From Clostridiales bacterium (GTDB lineage Bacteria; Bacillota; Clostridia; Christensenellales; Christensenellaceae): 64,000 bases of DNA. The position numbers and the translations under genes were made by a program. This document shows, piece after piece, positions 17,219 through 27,984 of this stretch. The stretch is from NCBI GenBank assembly GCA_015056045.1, contig SVGZ01000006.1, positions 40,013-104,012 of the forward strand. Direction: 5' to 3'. Under the pieces are notes generated by a model. It saw nothing but the letters and a program-made list of their open reading frames with translations. It had not been told where the DNA came from and ran no database searches. Every line of letters starts with the position of its first letter. The first letter of the stretch is position 1.

Positions 17219-18595
17219 TTATAAACCGAGGCGTTTTTTCATCAGCTCGATATGCGCTGTGACCTGCTGCTTTGCAGGACCACCGGGGATGTTTCGCCTT
17301 GAAACGCAGGCTTCAAGGGAAATATTGTCATAAACATCGCTGCCGAAAAGCGGAGAGAATTCCGAAAGCTTTTCTTCGGAAAGATCTGCAATGGCGAGTC
17401 CGTTTGTTTCGCAGTAGAGAACGAGCTTGCCGATGACTTCGTGCGCATCGCGGAAGGGAAGCCCTTTTTTAACGAGGTAATCCGCAGCGTCCGTTGCATT
17501 GGTAAAGCCTCTGCCTGCCTGCATATACAGGGTTTCCTTATTGAAACGCAGGGTAGAGATCATCTTGGTGAAGACCTTGAGGCAGCTTGCAAGCGTATCT
17601 GCGGCGTCAAATACGCATTCCTTGTCTTCCTGCATATCTTTGTTATACGCAAGCGGAAGCCCTTTCATAACGGTCAGGAGCGTTACGAGGCTGCCGTAAA
17701 CACGGCCTGTTTTGCCGCGGATAAGTTCTGCCATATCGGGGTTCTTTTTCTGCGGCATAATGGAAGAACCTGTGGAGTAGGCATCATCCATCGTGACGAA
17801 TCTGAATTCATTCGTCGACCATAAGATCAGCTCTTCGCAGAAACGGGAAAGATGCATCATCGTGATCGAAGCAGCGGAAAGATATTCAATGGCAAAATCA
17901 CGGTCGGAAACACCGTCCATGCTGTTCATGGTGATGTTTTTGAAACCGAGTTCGCTTGCCGTCATATAGCGGTCAAGCGGGTAAGTCGTTGCGCAAAGAG
18001 CACCCGATCCAAGAGGCATATAGTCTGCACGCTCGAGGCAATCCGCAAAACGTGTGATGTCGCGCCAGAACATCTCTGCATAAGCCATCATGTAATGACC
18101 GAGGGAAGTCGGCTGAGCTTTCTGCAGGTGCGTATAGGCGGGCATGATCGTCTCAAGGTTGTTTTCCGCAATATGAAGAAGTGCAGAGATCAGATCTTTT
18201 AAGATGTTCTGTGTTTCTTCGCATTCTTCCTTGACGAACATTTTGAAATCGAGTGCGACCTGATCGTTACGGCTTCTGCCTGTGTGGAGTTTTTTGCCTG
18301 CTTCGCCGATGCGTTCTGTCAGGATCTTTTCCACATTCATGTGAATATCTTCATCATGCGGCGAAAACTCGATATTGCCCATGATCGCATCTTCAAGGAT
18401 CGTCTTTAAGCCTTCGATGATCTTTTCGGAATCTTCTTTGGCAATGATGCCCTGCTGGCCTAACATTCTTGCGTGTGCGATGCTGCCGGTAATATCCTGA
18501 ACGGCAAGGCGTGAGTCAAAAGAAATGGAGGAATGGAAGCCTTCTGCAAATTCATCTGTTGTTTTGGTGAATCGGCCTCCCCAAAGTTTAGCCAT
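17219..18595 (-). CDS. argH: Argininosuccinate lyase
   Basis: ArgH, 458 aa, cleaves argininosuccinate to arginine and fumarate. The fumarase/aspartase signature GSSIMPQKKNPD and the segment TGRSRNDQVA are intact. AGAGGT is upstream of the ATG. It lies 84 bp downstream of argG with a hairpin between. Length is normal. Confidence 0.97.
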   Translation of the reverse strand: MAKLWGGRFTKTTDEFAEGFHSSISFDSRLAVQDITGSIAHARMLGQQGIIAKEDSEKIIEGLKTILEDAIMGNIEFSPHDEDIHMNVEKILTERIGEAGKKLHTGRSRNDQVALDFKMFVKEECEETQNILKDLISALLHIAENNLETIMPAYTHLQKAQPTSLGHYMMAYAEMFWRDITRFADCLERADYMPLGSGALCATTYPLDRYMTASELGFKNITMNSMDGVSDRDFAIEYLSAASITMMHLSRFCEELILWSTNEFRFVTMDDAYSTGSSIMPQKKNPDMAELIRGKTGRVYGSLVTLLTVMKGLPLAYNKDMQEDKECVFDAADTLASCLKVFTKMISTLRFNKETLYMQAGRGFTNATDAADYLVKKGLPFRDAHEVIGKLVLYCETNGLAIADLSEEKLSEFSPLFGSDVYDNISLEACVSRRNIPGGPAKQQVTAHIELMKKRLGL

Positions 18596-18619
18596 AAATA
18601 CCTCTTTTCTAAAACCGAA

Positions 18620-18648
18620 GGAACCGGTGCCATATTGGCAGGGGTTCC
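18620..18648 (-). promoter_or_regulatory. Hairpin between argG and argH
   Basis: A compound inverted repeat: GGAACC / GGTTCC outer stem, a symmetric 2x2 internal loop, then TGCCA / TGGCA around a 3-nt loop. On the minus strand it is followed only by a short TTTT, so it looks more like an RNA-processing or partial-attenuation element than a full terminator. Confidence 0.5.
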
Positions 18649-18679
18649 CTCATAGTCAGTTCAGTTTTTAGCTTGATGC

Positions 18680-19903
18680 TTATTTTGCATCCGGATGGTT
18701 CTGCTTCATAAGAGCGCGGACTGTCAGCGGGAGAGACATGAGGTTGATGAAACCTTCTGCATCGCTCTGGTTGTAAACAGCGTCTTCGCCGAATGTAGCG
18801 TATTCTTCGTTATAGAGGGAATACGGGCTCTTTAAGCCAACAACTGTGCAGTTGCCTTTATAAAGTTTGATGCGGACTGTACCGGTAACGTTCTGCTGTG
18901 TGCTGTCTACGAAAGCGGAGAGAGCTTCACGAAGCGGAGAATACCAGAAACCATCATAAACGAGTTCAGCAAATTTGGAAGCAACGCCTTCTTTATAGTG
19001 CATGGTCTGACGATCGAGTGTGATCTGTTCGAGGCCCTGATGCGCTGTGAAGAGGATTCTGCCGCCGGGATTTTCGTAAACACCGCGGGATTTCATACCG
19101 ACGAGACGGTTTTCAACCATGTCATCGATGCCAACGCCATTTGCTGCGCCGAGTTCGTTGAGTTTTTCAACAAGGGCAACACTGCCGAGCTTTTCGCCGT
19201 TTATAGCTACCGGAATACCTTTTTCGAAATCGAGTTCGAGGTAGGTAGGTACATCGGGAGCATCTTCGGGAGCTACGCAGATGTGGAGCATTTCTTTCTT
19301 GGGTTCATTCCACGGATCTTCGAGGTCTTCGCCTTCGTGGGAAAGATGCCAGATGTTTGCGTCCATGCTGTAGTTGCTGTTCTTTTTAACCGGAACCGGA
19401 ATACCCATCTTGTTTGCATATTCGAGTTCTTCGTCACGGGATTTGATATCCCATTCACGCCAGGGAGCGATGATGCCGAGATGCGGAGCAAGAGCATGAA
19501 CGGTCATTTCGAAACGAACCTGGTCATTGCCTTTGCCTGTTGCGCCGTGAGCGATCGCATCTGCACCTTCTGCGAGGGCGATCTCAACGAGTCTCTTTGC
19601 GATAACGGGGCGTGCGAAAGATGTGCCTAAAAGGTATTTGCCTTCATACTGTGCGCCGGCTTTGATTGTGGGGAAGATCATATCTTCAACGAATTCTTCA
19701 ACGAGGTCTTCGATGTAAAGCTTGGAAGCGCCTGTCTTTAAAGCTTTTTCTTCAAGACCTTCGAGCTCAGCGCCCTGTCCAACGTTGCCGCAGACAGCGA
19801 TTACTTCGCAGTTGTCATAGTTTTCTTTGAGCCACGGAATGATGATGGAAGTATCGAGACCGCCGCTGTAGGCGAGGACGACTTTCTTATACTGTTTTTT
19901 CAT
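18680..19903 (-). CDS. argG: Argininosuccinate synthase
   Basis: ArgG, 407 aa, ligates citrulline and aspartate with ATP. The N-terminal PP-loop [11 protein letters not shown], and [13 protein letters not shown] with [13 protein letters not shown] are typical. GGAGGAATAT precedes the ATG. First gene of the argG-argH unit; its promoter overlaps a candidate arginine-repressor operator. Confidence 0.97.
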   Translation of the reverse strand: MKKQYKKVVLAYSGGLDTSIIIPWLKENYDNCEVIAVCGNVGQGAELEGLEEKALKTGASKLYIEDLVEEFVEDMIFPTIKAGAQYEGKYLLGTSFARPVIAKRLVEIALAEGADAIAHGATGKGNDQVRFEMTVHALAPHLGIIAPWREWDIKSRDEELEYANKMGIPVPVKKNSNYSMDANIWHLSHEGEDLEDPWNEPKKEMLHICVAPEDAPDVPTYLELDFEKGIPVAINGEKLGSVALVEKLNELGAANGVGIDDMVENRLVGMKSRGVYENPGGRILFTAHQGLEQITLDRQTMHYKEGVASKFAELVYDGFWYSPLREALSAFVDSTQQNVTGTVRIKLYKGNCTVVGLKSPYSLYNEEYATFGEDAVYNQSDAEGFINLMSLPLTVRALMKQNHPDAK

Positions 19904-19937
19904 ATATATTCCTCCAAAAGGTTTTTATCCAAGAACT

Positions 19938-19966
19938 AATATACACCCGAATTTATAAATATGCAA
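19938..19966 (-). promoter_or_regulatory. argG promoter
   Basis: On the minus strand TTGCAT (19966-19961), a 17-bp spacer and TATATT (19943-19938) sit about 35 bp upstream of the argG start. Confidence 0.7.
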
Positions 19967-19993
19967 TACCTTTTTATAATTTTTTATAAATTC
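19949..19993. promoter_or_regulatory. Candidate ArgR/AhrC operator (inverted repeat)
   Basis: GAATTTATAA (19949-19958) and TTATAAATTC (19984-19993) are a perfect 10-bp inverted repeat 25 bp apart. The first arm lies within the argG promoter spacer. GAATTTATAAATATGCAA resembles ARG boxes of the CATGAATAAAAATGCAA type. The identity of the regulator is inferred; no argR gene is in the window. Confidence 0.45.
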
Positions 19994-20037
19994 TTTTTTC
20001 CTTACGGATTTTGGGAAGTTTTCTTTAGTGGCCTTGT

Positions 20038-20066
20038 TTGACTTTGCATATAAAACATACTATACT
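20038..20066 (+). promoter_or_regulatory. Promoter of the ruv-queA-tgt operon
   Basis: TTGACT (20038-20043), 17-bp spacer, TATACT (20061-20066), 52 bp upstream of ruvC. Confidence 0.75.
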
Positions 20067-20118
20067 AAGAATGATATAGTAGAGATATTATGCAAAGAAG
20101 CGAAAAGCGAGGAATCGT

Positions 20119-20610
20119 ATGGTTATTTTGGGTATCGACCCAGGTCTTGCCATCGTCGGTTACGGCCTGATAAATTATGATAATGTCAAGATGAAACTGA
20201 TCGATTACGGTGCGATCTTAACGCCTGCGGGCATGAAGATCCCCGAACGCCTTGATATTATCTATGACAGCATGACGGAGCTGATCAAAAAATATAAGCC
20301 CGATGCCATCGCTTTTGAAGAACTCTTCTTTGCAAAAAACGTAAAAACGGCAATCGCCGTCGCACAGGCAAGAGGTGCAGCCGTTACCGCTGCGTATAAA
20401 CAAACGAAGGAATTGTATGAATATACACCGCTGCAGATCAAGCAGGCCATGACCGGTTACGGAAGAGCGGATAAAAACCAGATCCAGCAGATGGTCAAGC
20501 TCCTCCTTGGTTTAAAAGAGATCCCAAAGCCGGATGACGCTGCAGACGCTGTTGCCGTTGCCATGACACACGCACAGAGCCTCCATTTCGGGCAGGATTT
20601 CAGAATGTAA
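20119..20610 (+). CDS. ruvC: Holliday junction resolvase RuvC
   Basis: RuvC, 163 aa, the endonuclease that cuts Holliday junctions with RuvAB. The acidic active-site residues are present in LGIDPGL, AFEELFF and PDDAADAVAVA. GAGGAATC lies upstream of the ATG. First gene of ruvC-ruvA-ruvB-queA-tgt, a common clostridial order. Confidence 0.96.
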   Translation: MVILGIDPGLAIVGYGLINYDNVKMKLIDYGAILTPAGMKIPERLDIIYDSMTELIKKYKPDAIAFEELFFAKNVKTAIAVAQARGAAVTAAYKQTKELYEYTPLQIKQAMTGYGRADKNQIQQMVKLLLGLKEIPKPDDAADAVAVAMTHAQSLHFGQDFRM

Positions 20611-20619
20611 GGATCAATT

Positions 20620-21219
20620 ATGTACGAATATATCAGAGGAAAACTTGCATATTTACAGGAAAATTACGCAGCTGTTGAAGCCGGCGGTGTCGCTTACCGC
20701 ATCTATATCACATCGAAAGCTTCGGGCGTTTTGAAAAGCGGAGAAGAGATCACGCTCTATACACATTTCATCGTCCGTGAAGATGAAATGGCGCTTTATG
20801 GCTTCATGCAGCCTGCTGAACGCTCCATGTTTGAAAAACTGATTGGTGTTTCCGGCGTTGGCCCGAAAGCGGCAATGTCTATTTTATCCGCCATGGATCT
20901 TTCACAGATCGCAACGGCGCTTATGTCTTCGGACAGCAAAGCTTTTGCTAGAGCAAACGGCATCGGACCCAAAACGGCAAACCGCATTATCCTAGAGCTT
21001 AAGGATAAAGTCGATATTGCCGATGTTTTGGGAAGCGATACACCGGCAGCGGCTGTTATTGACGCAGGGCAGAACAGCGCTGTTTCCGAAGCTCTGGAAG
21101 CACTCATTTCGCTTGGTTATAACCGTGCGGAAGCTGCACAGGCGATCGCTTCGGTAAAAGAACTCGCAGGAACGGCAGAAGAGCTCACGCTCATGGCATT
21201 AAAACGCCTGAGCCTTTGA
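20620..21219 (+). CDS. ruvA: Holliday junction branch migration protein RuvA
   Basis: RuvA, 199 aa, binds four-way junctions and loads RuvB. The OB-fold N-terminus (MYEYIRGKLAY), the helix-hairpin-helix regions GVSGVGPKAAMSIL and GIGPKTANRIILELKDK, and a short C-terminal UBA-like domain (EALISLGYNRAEAAQAI) appear in order. AAGGATC precedes the ATG, 9 bp after ruvC. Confidence 0.96.
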   Translation: MYEYIRGKLAYLQENYAAVEAGGVAYRIYITSKASGVLKSGEEITLYTHFIVREDEMALYGFMQPAERSMFEKLIGVSGVGPKAAMSILSAMDLSQIATALMSSDSKAFARANGIGPKTANRIILELKDKVDIADVLGSDTPAAAVIDAGQNSAVSEALEALISLGYNRAEAAQAIASVKELAGTAEELTLMALKRLSL

Positions 21220-21234
21220 GGATAGGAGAGCATA

Positions 21235-22287
21235 ATGGAAGACGACAGAATTGTTTCCGGACAGATGCGCGGCGATGATGCGGCTGCAGAGCTCAGCATC
21301 AGACCAAAATCGATCGATGAATATATCGGTCAGAGCAGCGTCAAGGAAAAAATGAAAATATACATCGAGGCAGCGAAGAAAAGGGGAGAACCTCTCGACC
21401 ATGTTTTGCTCTATGGACCTCCCGGTCTCGGCAAAACGACCCTTTCGCATATCATTGCCAACGAGATGGGTGTCAACATCCGCATCACGACGGGTCCTGC
21501 GATCACAAGACAGGGCGATCTGGCTGCGCTTCTCACCAATCTTTCCGATGGCGATATCCTCTTTATTGACGAAATTCACCGCCTGAATGCTTCCGTTGAG
21601 GAAATTTTATACCCCGCAATGGAAGATTATGCTTTGGATATCATCCTCGGCAAAGGACCTTCGGCAAGATCGCTCAGAATCGACCTTCCGCGTTTTACGC
21701 TCATCGGCGCAACGACAAGAGCCGGTATGCTGACTTCGCCTTTGCGTGACCGTTTCGGCATCATTAACCGCCTTGAAATGTATGAACCCGAAGATTTGAC
21801 CACGATCGTCAACCGTTCCGCAGGGATTTTGGGAATCGCCATTGACCCGACGGGCGCATACGAGATCGCAAGAAGATCGAGAGGAACACCTCGAATCGCC
21901 AACAGACTCTTAAGGCGTGTCCGCGACTTTGCACAGATCAAAGCAGAGGGCATCATTACTAAGCGTGTTGCGGATGAAGCGCTGGAAATGCTCGAGATCG
22001 ATAAAGAAGGTTTCGATAGTATCGATGCGATCATCTTAAAAACGATCATTGAAAAGTTTGCAGGCGGTCCTGTCGGTCTTGAAACGCTTGCCGCTGCAAC
22101 CGGCGAAGAAGTCGGCACGATCGAAGATGTCTATGAACCCTATCTCATGCGTCAGGGATACATCATGCGTACACCAAGAGGACGAATCGCAACGGATGCT
22201 GCCTATCGTCATTTCGGTCTCGAAGCCATGAAACGCCCCGAAAAGCCCGAAAAACATAAACAGGGCACATTATTTGATGAAGAATAA
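21235..22287 (+). CDS. ruvB: Holliday junction ATP-dependent helicase RuvB
   Basis: RuvB, 350 aa, an AAA+ motor. Walker A is GPPGLGKTT, Walker [10 protein letters not shown], the sensor segment is [10 protein letters not shown], and the C-terminal winged helix contains [27 protein letters not shown] precedes the start. Length and motifs are standard. Confidence 0.97.
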   Translation: MEDDRIVSGQMRGDDAAAELSIRPKSIDEYIGQSSVKEKMKIYIEAAKKRGEPLDHVLLYGPPGLGKTTLSHIIANEMGVNIRITTGPAITRQGDLAALLTNLSDGDILFIDEIHRLNASVEEILYPAMEDYALDIILGKGPSARSLRIDLPRFTLIGATTRAGMLTSPLRDRFGIINRLEMYEPEDLTTIVNRSAGILGIAIDPTGAYEIARRSRGTPRIANRLLRRVRDFAQIKAEGIITKRVADEALEMLEIDKEGFDSIDAIILKTIIEKFAGGPVGLETLAAATGEEVGTIEDVYEPYLMRQGYIMRTPRGRIATDAAYRHFGLEAMKRPEKPEKHKQGTLFDEE

Positions 22288-22299
22288 AGAGGTCAGGTT

Positions 22300-23334
22300 T
22301 TGAATACAAGTGATTTTTATTACGATCTGCCCGAAGAGCTTATTGCGCAGACACCTGTCATGCCGAGAGATTCTTCGAGGCTGCTCGCATTTAATATAGA
22401 AGAAGAAAAAATGGAACACCGCCATTTTCGTGATATCATCGAATATCTTGAAGAAGGCGATGTCCTTGTCATCAACGAAACAAAAGTCCTTCCCGCACGC
22501 CTTTTCGGTGTCAAAAAGGAAACAGGCGCTCATATTGAGATCCTGCTCTTAAACCGCAAAACCGCAGATGTTTGGGAAGCGCTCGGCAAACCGGGCAAAC
22601 GTCTGCACATTGGCGATGTTGTGGAGTTTTCCCCGGAGCTTTCGCTCGTTATCAGGGGCAAAGGCGAAGAAGGCTTGATCGAAGTTGAATTTTCCTATAC
22701 GGGAATTTTTGAAGAAATTTTGGATAAGCTCGGTCAAATGCCGCTTCCGCCGTATATTAAGGAACAGCTTGGCGATCAGACTCGCTATCAGACTGTTTAC
22801 GCAAAAGAAGAAGGCTCCGCTGCTGCACCGACTGCAGGTCTCCATTTTACGCCCGAACTGATGCAGAAGATCCGCGATAAAGGTGTAGATATTGTTCCTG
22901 TTTTGCTGCATGTTGGTCTCGGTACTTTTAGACCCGTCAAAGCGGAAAGCATCGAAGAACACCATATGCACAGCGAATTTTACAGTGTATCTGCGGATGC
23001 TGCCGAGCGTATCAATGCGGCAAGAAAACGCGGCAAGCGCATCATCGCAACGGGAACGACGAGCGTCAGAACGCTTGAATCTTCTTCCGATGAAAACGGC
23101 ATCGTTCATGCCGGCAGCGGAAACACACAGATTTTTATCTATCCCGGTTACCGTTATAAAGCAGTCGATGCTCTTATTACCAATTTCCATTTGCCGGAAA
23201 GTACGCTGATCATGCTCGTTTCCGCATTTGCAGGCTATGAAAATACCATGCAGCTCTATAAAACTGCAGTTGAGATGAAATATCGCTTTTTCAGCTTTGG
23301 GGATGCTTGTTTCTTCCATCATCCGAAAAAGTGA
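22300..23334 (+). CDS. queA: S-adenosylmethionine:tRNA ribosyltransferase-isomerase
   Basis: QueA, 344 aa, transfers and isomerises the ribosyl of SAM to preQ1-tRNA, giving epoxyqueuosine. [15 protein letters not shown] at the N-terminus, [29 protein letters not shown] and [11 protein letters not shown] are family signatures. It starts at TTG with AGAGGTCAGG upstream. Placed between ruvB and tgt. Confidence 0.96.
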   Translation: MNTSDFYYDLPEELIAQTPVMPRDSSRLLAFNIEEEKMEHRHFRDIIEYLEEGDVLVINETKVLPARLFGVKKETGAHIEILLLNRKTADVWEALGKPGKRLHIGDVVEFSPELSLVIRGKGEEGLIEVEFSYTGIFEEILDKLGQMPLPPYIKEQLGDQTRYQTVYAKEEGSAAAPTAGLHFTPELMQKIRDKGVDIVPVLLHVGLGTFRPVKAESIEEHHMHSEFYSVSADAAERINAARKRGKRIIATGTTSVRTLESSSDENGIVHAGSGNTQIFIYPGYRYKAVDALITNFHLPESTLIMLVSAFAGYENTMQLYKTAVEMKYRFFSFGDACFFHHPKK

Positions 23335-24486
<1,152 letters not shown>

Positions 24487-24520
24487 ATTGAAATACTATT
24501 GATAAAGGAGTGTATGTTTT

Positions 24521-24817
24521 ATGCCTCAGTTAGATTGGTCCCAGATCGGTTCCTTCCTTATGCCTATCCTTCTTCTTGTTTTCATGGTTGTTGTCCTCAT
24601 CATCCCGCAGAAGAAACAGGAAAAGAAGATCAAAGCAATGCTCGACGCTGTGAAGCCCGGTGATTATATCCGCACAATCGGCGGTATCTACGGCACGATC
24701 GTAGACATCAAAGGTTCCCTCATGACGATCGAAACAGGTCCCGATAAGGTCAAGATGGTTTTCTCCAAGAGTGCGATCTCTACAGTTGAAAACGCAGACG
24801 TTGAACAGGATATGTAA
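24521..24817 (+). CDS. yajC: Preprotein translocase subunit YajC
   Basis: A 98-aa YajC with a single N-terminal membrane helix (about residues 9-28) followed by IPQKKQEKKIKAML and the cytoplasmic segment KPGDYIRTIGGIYGTIV. It associates with SecDF in protein export. AAAGGAG precedes the ATG. A terminator follows, so secD/F are not downstream here. Confidence 0.93.
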   Translation: MPQLDWSQIGSFLMPILLLVFMVVVLIIPQKKQEKKIKAMLDAVKPGDYIRTIGGIYGTIVDIKGSLMTIETGPDKVKMVFSKSAISTVENADVEQDM

Positions 24818-24827
24818 CGAAATCATA

Positions 24828-24853
24828 AGCAGCTTTTATAAGCTGCTTTTTTC
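24828..24853 (+). terminator. Terminator after yajC
   Basis: AGCAGCTT / AAGCTGCT around a TTAT loop, then six T. Confidence 0.9.
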
Positions 24854-24869
24854 GTATAAAAAAATGAGC

Positions 24870-25316
24870 TTAAAGCTCATCTTTTTTTATCATATCAAGT
24901 TTTTCGGCAAGTCTTTTTGCTTCTTCAAAAAATACCGGCGTCATATACGGGTAGGTGAGTTCTTTCGGTAAGGTGTCAAAAAGCTTTGCTTCTGCCATTT
25001 CGCTTTCGGGTAAGCTGCCGATTTCTTTGATGTCGGCCAAAAATACCGCACCGTAAGCAAAGCGTTCGCCAATATACCCCTTATAATCGCAAAGCGGATA
25101 GAGTGTGCCCGAAGCTCCGCTTTCTTCAAAAAGTTCGCGCACAGCAGCTCCCATCGCCGTTTCACCTTGTTCGATGTGTCCGCCTTGGGTTTCCCATGTT
25201 GTCCGTTCTTTGTGGCGTGATAAAAGATATTTTCCCTGAAAAAAGGAACAGACCGCGACAAATCGCAGCGGTGTTTTCGTTCCGAAAGGGTAGAGTGTGC
25301 ATTGCAGTTCGCTCAT
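24870..25316 (-). CDS. NUDIX hydrolase
   Basis: A 148-aa NUDIX protein. The box runs GGHIEQGETAMGAAVRE then LFEESGA, complete for Mg2+ binding. QGKYLLSRHKERTTWE just before it resembles MutT/ADP-ribose-type enzymes of Firmicutes. GAGGT is upstream of the ATG. It is convergent with yajC and unrelated by operon to neighbours. Substrate unknown. Confidence 0.88.
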   Translation of the reverse strand: MSELQCTLYPFGTKTPLRFVAVCSFFQGKYLLSRHKERTTWETQGGHIEQGETAMGAAVRELFEESGASGTLYPLCDYKGYIGERFAYGAVFLADIKEIGSLPESEMAEAKLFDTLPKELTYPYMTPVFFEEAKRLAEKLDMIKKDEL

Positions 25317-25397
25317 AAAAACCTCACAGGTCTTTTTTTAGCAGTATAGCATAGATTTGTTTTCTTTGGCGCGGAATGAGAAGTTATTATTTATAAT

Positions 25398-25424
25398 AAA
25401 AAAGCTCCCATATGGGAGCTTTTT
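25398..25424 (-). terminator. Bidirectional-type terminator after the rubrerythrin fusion
   Basis: GCTCCC / GGGAGC with an ATAT loop, flanked by A and T runs that extend the stem, so it can act from either strand. Confidence 0.85.
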
Positions 25425-25433
25425 AAATATTTC

Positions 25434-25973
25434 TTAATAGTTTTCAGCTTTGATCTGGAAGTAAGCCTGCGGATGAGCGCAAACGGGGCACATACCGGGA
25501 GCTTTCTTGCCGATAACGATGTGGCCGCAGTTAGCGCACTGCCAGATTGTGTCGCCTTCTCTGGAGAATACGAGGCCGCCTTCGATGTTAGCGATGAGCT
25601 TTCTGTAGCGTTCTTCGTGTTCTTTTTCGATCTTGGCTACGAGTTCGAAGAGAGCAGCGATTCTTGTGAAGCCTTCTTCTTTAGCTTCTTTTGCGAATGT
25701 AGCATACATATCTGTCCATTCATAGTTTTCGCCTGCTGCTGCATCTGCGAGGTTTTCGAGTGTGCCGGGGATTGCATCGCCGTGGAGGATTTTGAACCAC
25801 ATCTTAGCGTGTTCTTTTTCGTTGTTGGCTGTTTCTTCAAAGATAGCTGCGATCTGCTGATAGCCGTCTTTCTTAGCCTGGGATGCATAGTAGGTGTACT
25901 TGTTGCGAGCCTGAGATTCGCCTGCAAATGCCGCCATTAAGTTAGCTTCTGTTTTTGTGCCTTTTAATTCCAT
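25434..25973 (-). other. Possible internally initiated stand-alone rubrerythrin
   Basis: From the ATG at 25973 the frame gives a normal-length rubrerythrin beginning MELKGTKTE. The Shine-Dalgarno AAGGAGA (25987-25981) lies inside the linker codons of the fusion. This could be the relict start of an ancestral separate gene or an active second start. Confidence 0.5.
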
Positions 25974-26645
25974 TGTGTCTTCTCCTTGCGAAATGATAAT
26001 AGTTTCTTGATTTTCAATTTTTAAAGGTGCAGCAGCTTCTTCGCCGCCGACTCTTTCAAATTCTGTGTGATAGCATAAGGGGCAGGTATAACCTTCGGGG
26101 AGTTCATCGCCTTCATATTCATAGCCGCAAACCGCACATACCCATTTTGCTTTGGCTGTTGTGGCAGCCGGTTTCGGTTTTGTGTATTTGTGGTAATAAG
26201 CGTAGGTGATGGAAGCATCTTCAGTTAAGATCTCGCCGCCGACAGCATCTGCAATAAACATGGTATGCGTGCCGCAATCTTTTTGATCGATGACTTCGCC
26301 GCTGATATAGGCGTTGGAGTCTTTTGTCAGGTAATAGATGCCGTTTTCCGCTCTTTTAATAAAGCTTGCATTTTCAAACTTATCGCAATCCCTTCCGCTA
26401 CGGAAGCCGAAATCCTGAAAAACACTGAAAGGTGCTTTTTCGGAAAGGATAGAAACATTGAATTTGCCTGTGCGGAGAATCATATCATGCGTATAATTCT
26501 GCTTGTTTACTGTTACGGCAATGCGTTTCGGTGTTTCTGTCACCTGAACGAGTGTGTTGATGACGCAGGCATTATCTTTTTCGCCTTCTCTTGCGGAAAG
26601 AATATAGAGTCCATAACTGATTTTGTTCATAACTTTGTTGTTCAT
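25434..26645 (-). CDS. Flavin reductase-rubredoxin-rubrerythrin fusion protein
   Basis: One 403-aa frame with four parts. Residues 1-150 are an FMN-binding flavin-reductase-like domain. Residues 168-200 are a rubredoxin ([13 protein letters not shown], then CPLC). Together these match high-molecular-weight rubredoxin (Hrb). Residues 225-360 are a rubrerythrin diiron four-helix bundle ([34 protein letters not shown]), and 367-403 a second rubredoxin (CANCGH, CPVC). The fusion would pass electrons to the diiron site to reduce H2O2. An internal ATG at 25973 (Met225) has AAGGAGA 8 nt upstream, so a separate 179-aa rubrerythrin may also be made. It follows perR by 45 bp. Confidence 0.92.
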   Translation of the reverse strand: MNNKVMNKISYGLYILSAREGEKDNACVINTLVQVTETPKRIAVTVNKQNYTHDMILRTGKFNVSILSEKAPFSVFQDFGFRSGRDCDKFENASFIKRAENGIYYLTKDSNAYISGEVIDQKDCGTHTMFIADAVGGEILTEDASITYAYYHKYTKPKPAATTAKAKWVCAVCGYEYEGDELPEGYTCPLCYHTEFERVGGEEAAAPLKIENQETIIISQGEDTMELKGTKTEANLMAAFAGESQARNKYTYYASQAKKDGYQQIAAIFEETANNEKEHAKMWFKILHGDAIPGTLENLADAAAGENYEWTDMYATFAKEAKEEGFTRIAALFELVAKIEKEHEERYRKLIANIEGGLVFSREGDTIWQCANCGHIVIGKKAPGMCPVCAHPQAYFQIKAENY

Positions 26646-26690
26646 AGGATGCGGTTACCTTTCAGGTTATTGACCGGGAAAAACGAAATG

Positions 26691-27086
26691 TTATTCTTCG
26701 TTTATGACCTGACACTTTGGACAAATGCCGTAAAATTCAATGTTGTGTTCGCTGATCTGATAATCGGAATTAGCATCTGCGCGGTTTTCAAGTCCGCTCA
26801 GATATTCGATACAGACATCGGAAACTTCATTGCATTTAGTACATCTAACATGATAATGCTTTTTTGTGTTAAAGTCAAATCTATCCCCGCTGTTTGAGAC
26901 CTGAACTTTCAAAATTTCTCCGTTATCGGCTGCATCCTGCAAAACGCGGTATACTGTTGCTCTGCTGACTTTCGGGAGAACTTTCTGCACTTCCTCATAT
27001 ACCATTGCCGCAGAAGGGTGGTTTTTCATATTGCCGACCACTTCGAGGATCGTTTTTTTCTGTACGGTATTGCGGATCTGCTTCAT
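26691..27086 (-). CDS. perR: Fur-family peroxide regulator (PerR-like)
   Basis: A 131-aa Fur-family repressor: winged helix with HPSAAMVYEEVQ and VSRATVYRVLQ, then the metal-sensing domain with HYHVRCTKCNEVSD and CPKC, the two CxxC of the structural zinc site. Members sense peroxide or iron. Position directly upstream of a rubrerythrin fusion on one transcript points to PerR rather than Fur or Zur. Self-regulation is likely because the promoter contains a PerR-box-like TTATATTATTAGTAC. Confidence 0.85.
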   Translation of the reverse strand: MKQIRNTVQKKTILEVVGNMKNHPSAAMVYEEVQKVLPKVSRATVYRVLQDAADNGEILKVQVSNSGDRFDFNTKKHYHVRCTKCNEVSDVCIEYLSGLENRADANSDYQISEHNIEFYGICPKCQVINEE

Positions 27087-27116
27087 AGTCGCTCCTTAAT
27101 AGGACTTTGTACTAAT

Positions 27117-27145
27117 AATATAACCGATAGCAGCAAGCCTGTCAA
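27117..27145 (-). promoter_or_regulatory. perR promoter
   Basis: Minus-strand TTGACA (27145-27140), 17-bp spacer, TATATT (27122-27117). A PerR-box-like sequence overlaps the -10 region. Confidence 0.7.
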
Positions 27146-27340
27146 TATGTTTTTTGAAAATTTTCAGCAGTTATTCGGCAATAAGCGGACTATTAATAAA
27201 AATGAAATATTCTTGGGAAGCAAAAACGATAGAAGCTGAAAGATGAAGCTATACCCGAATTTAAATGTTCGGAATTTTATGGAGATTTGATTTTAATAAA
27301 TAAAAATTTTGCAGTTTTCGAGTTTTTTTTCATAAAAATC

Positions 27341-27369
27341 TTGAACAATTCCAATGTTTATAGTATATT
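27341..27369 (+). promoter_or_regulatory. xpt promoter
   Basis: TTGAAC (27341-27346), 17-bp spacer, TATATT (27364-27369), 33 bp upstream of the ATG, leaving too little leader for a riboswitch. Confidence 0.65.
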
Positions 27370-27402
27370 AACATTTGTATTAGAAATTTATGCGAGGTTC
27401 GT

Positions 27403-27978
27403 ATGGAGCTGTTAAAAAATAAGATCAGAACACATGGTAAAGTCGCAGCAGGAAATATCCTTAAAGTGGACAGCTTCCTCAATCATCAGATCGATGCAGA
27501 GCTCATGGCAGAGATCGGCAAAGAGTTCTATCGTCTCTTCAAGGATGAAGGCGTCAACAAGATCATGACGATCGAAGCTTCCGGTATTGCAGTCGGCTGC
27601 ATGACGGCACTCGCTTTTAAATGTCCGCTCGTATTTGCAAAGAAAAACAAGACCCTCAATATTTCGGGCGATGTTTATACCTGCAAAGTCGAATCCTACA
27701 CACATAAAAACACCTATGATATCACCGTTTCCAAGGATTTCCTGAATAAGGGCGATAAGATCCTCATCGTAGATGATTTCCTCGCAATGGGCAATGCGCT
27801 CATCGGTTTAAGGCAGCTTGCCGAAGAAGCCGGTGCGGAAGTCGTCGGTGCAGGCATCGTTATCGAAAAAGCTTTCCAGCCGGGCGGTGATCTTCTTCGT
27901 AAGAGCGGCTTCAGAGTTGAATCTTTGTCAAGAGTCATCTCGATGTCTCCCGAAGAAGGCGTTCAGTTTATTGACTAA
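27403..27978 (+). CDS. xpt: Xanthine phosphoribosyltransferase
   Basis: Xpt, 191 aa, converts xanthine and PRPP to XMP in purine salvage. The PRPP motif is ILIVDDFLAMGNAL, the N-terminal SFLNHQID and KTLNISGDVY segments are typical of B. subtilis-type Xpt. GCGAGG precedes the ATG. A BMP-type nucleoside ABC transporter follows, so import and salvage are encoded together. Confidence 0.93.
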   Translation: MELLKNKIRTHGKVAAGNILKVDSFLNHQIDAELMAEIGKEFYRLFKDEGVNKIMTIEASGIAVGCMTALAFKCPLVFAKKNKTLNISGDVYTCKVESYTHKNTYDITVSKDFLNKGDKILIVDDFLAMGNALIGLRQLAEEAGAEVVGAGIVIEKAFQPGGDLLRKSGFRVESLSRVISMSPEEGVQFID

Positions 27979-27984
27979 GCTACA

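Larger units (their letters stand above)
27087..27402. other. Intergenic region between perR and xpt
   Basis: 316 bp, AT-rich, holding the divergent promoters of perR and xpt. I find no purine-riboswitch consensus and no credible gene in the middle 190 bp; a short CCGAA/TTCGG inverted repeat near 27254-27273 is weak. Confidence 0.5.

Noticed and set aside
19904..20037. Possible T-box or other riboswitch before argG
   Set aside because: The argG promoter sits about 35 bp from the start, leaving no room for a structured leader.
27146..27340. Possible purine riboswitch before xpt
   Set aside because: The xpt promoter lies only 33 bp before the start and the conserved purine-aptamer core is absent.
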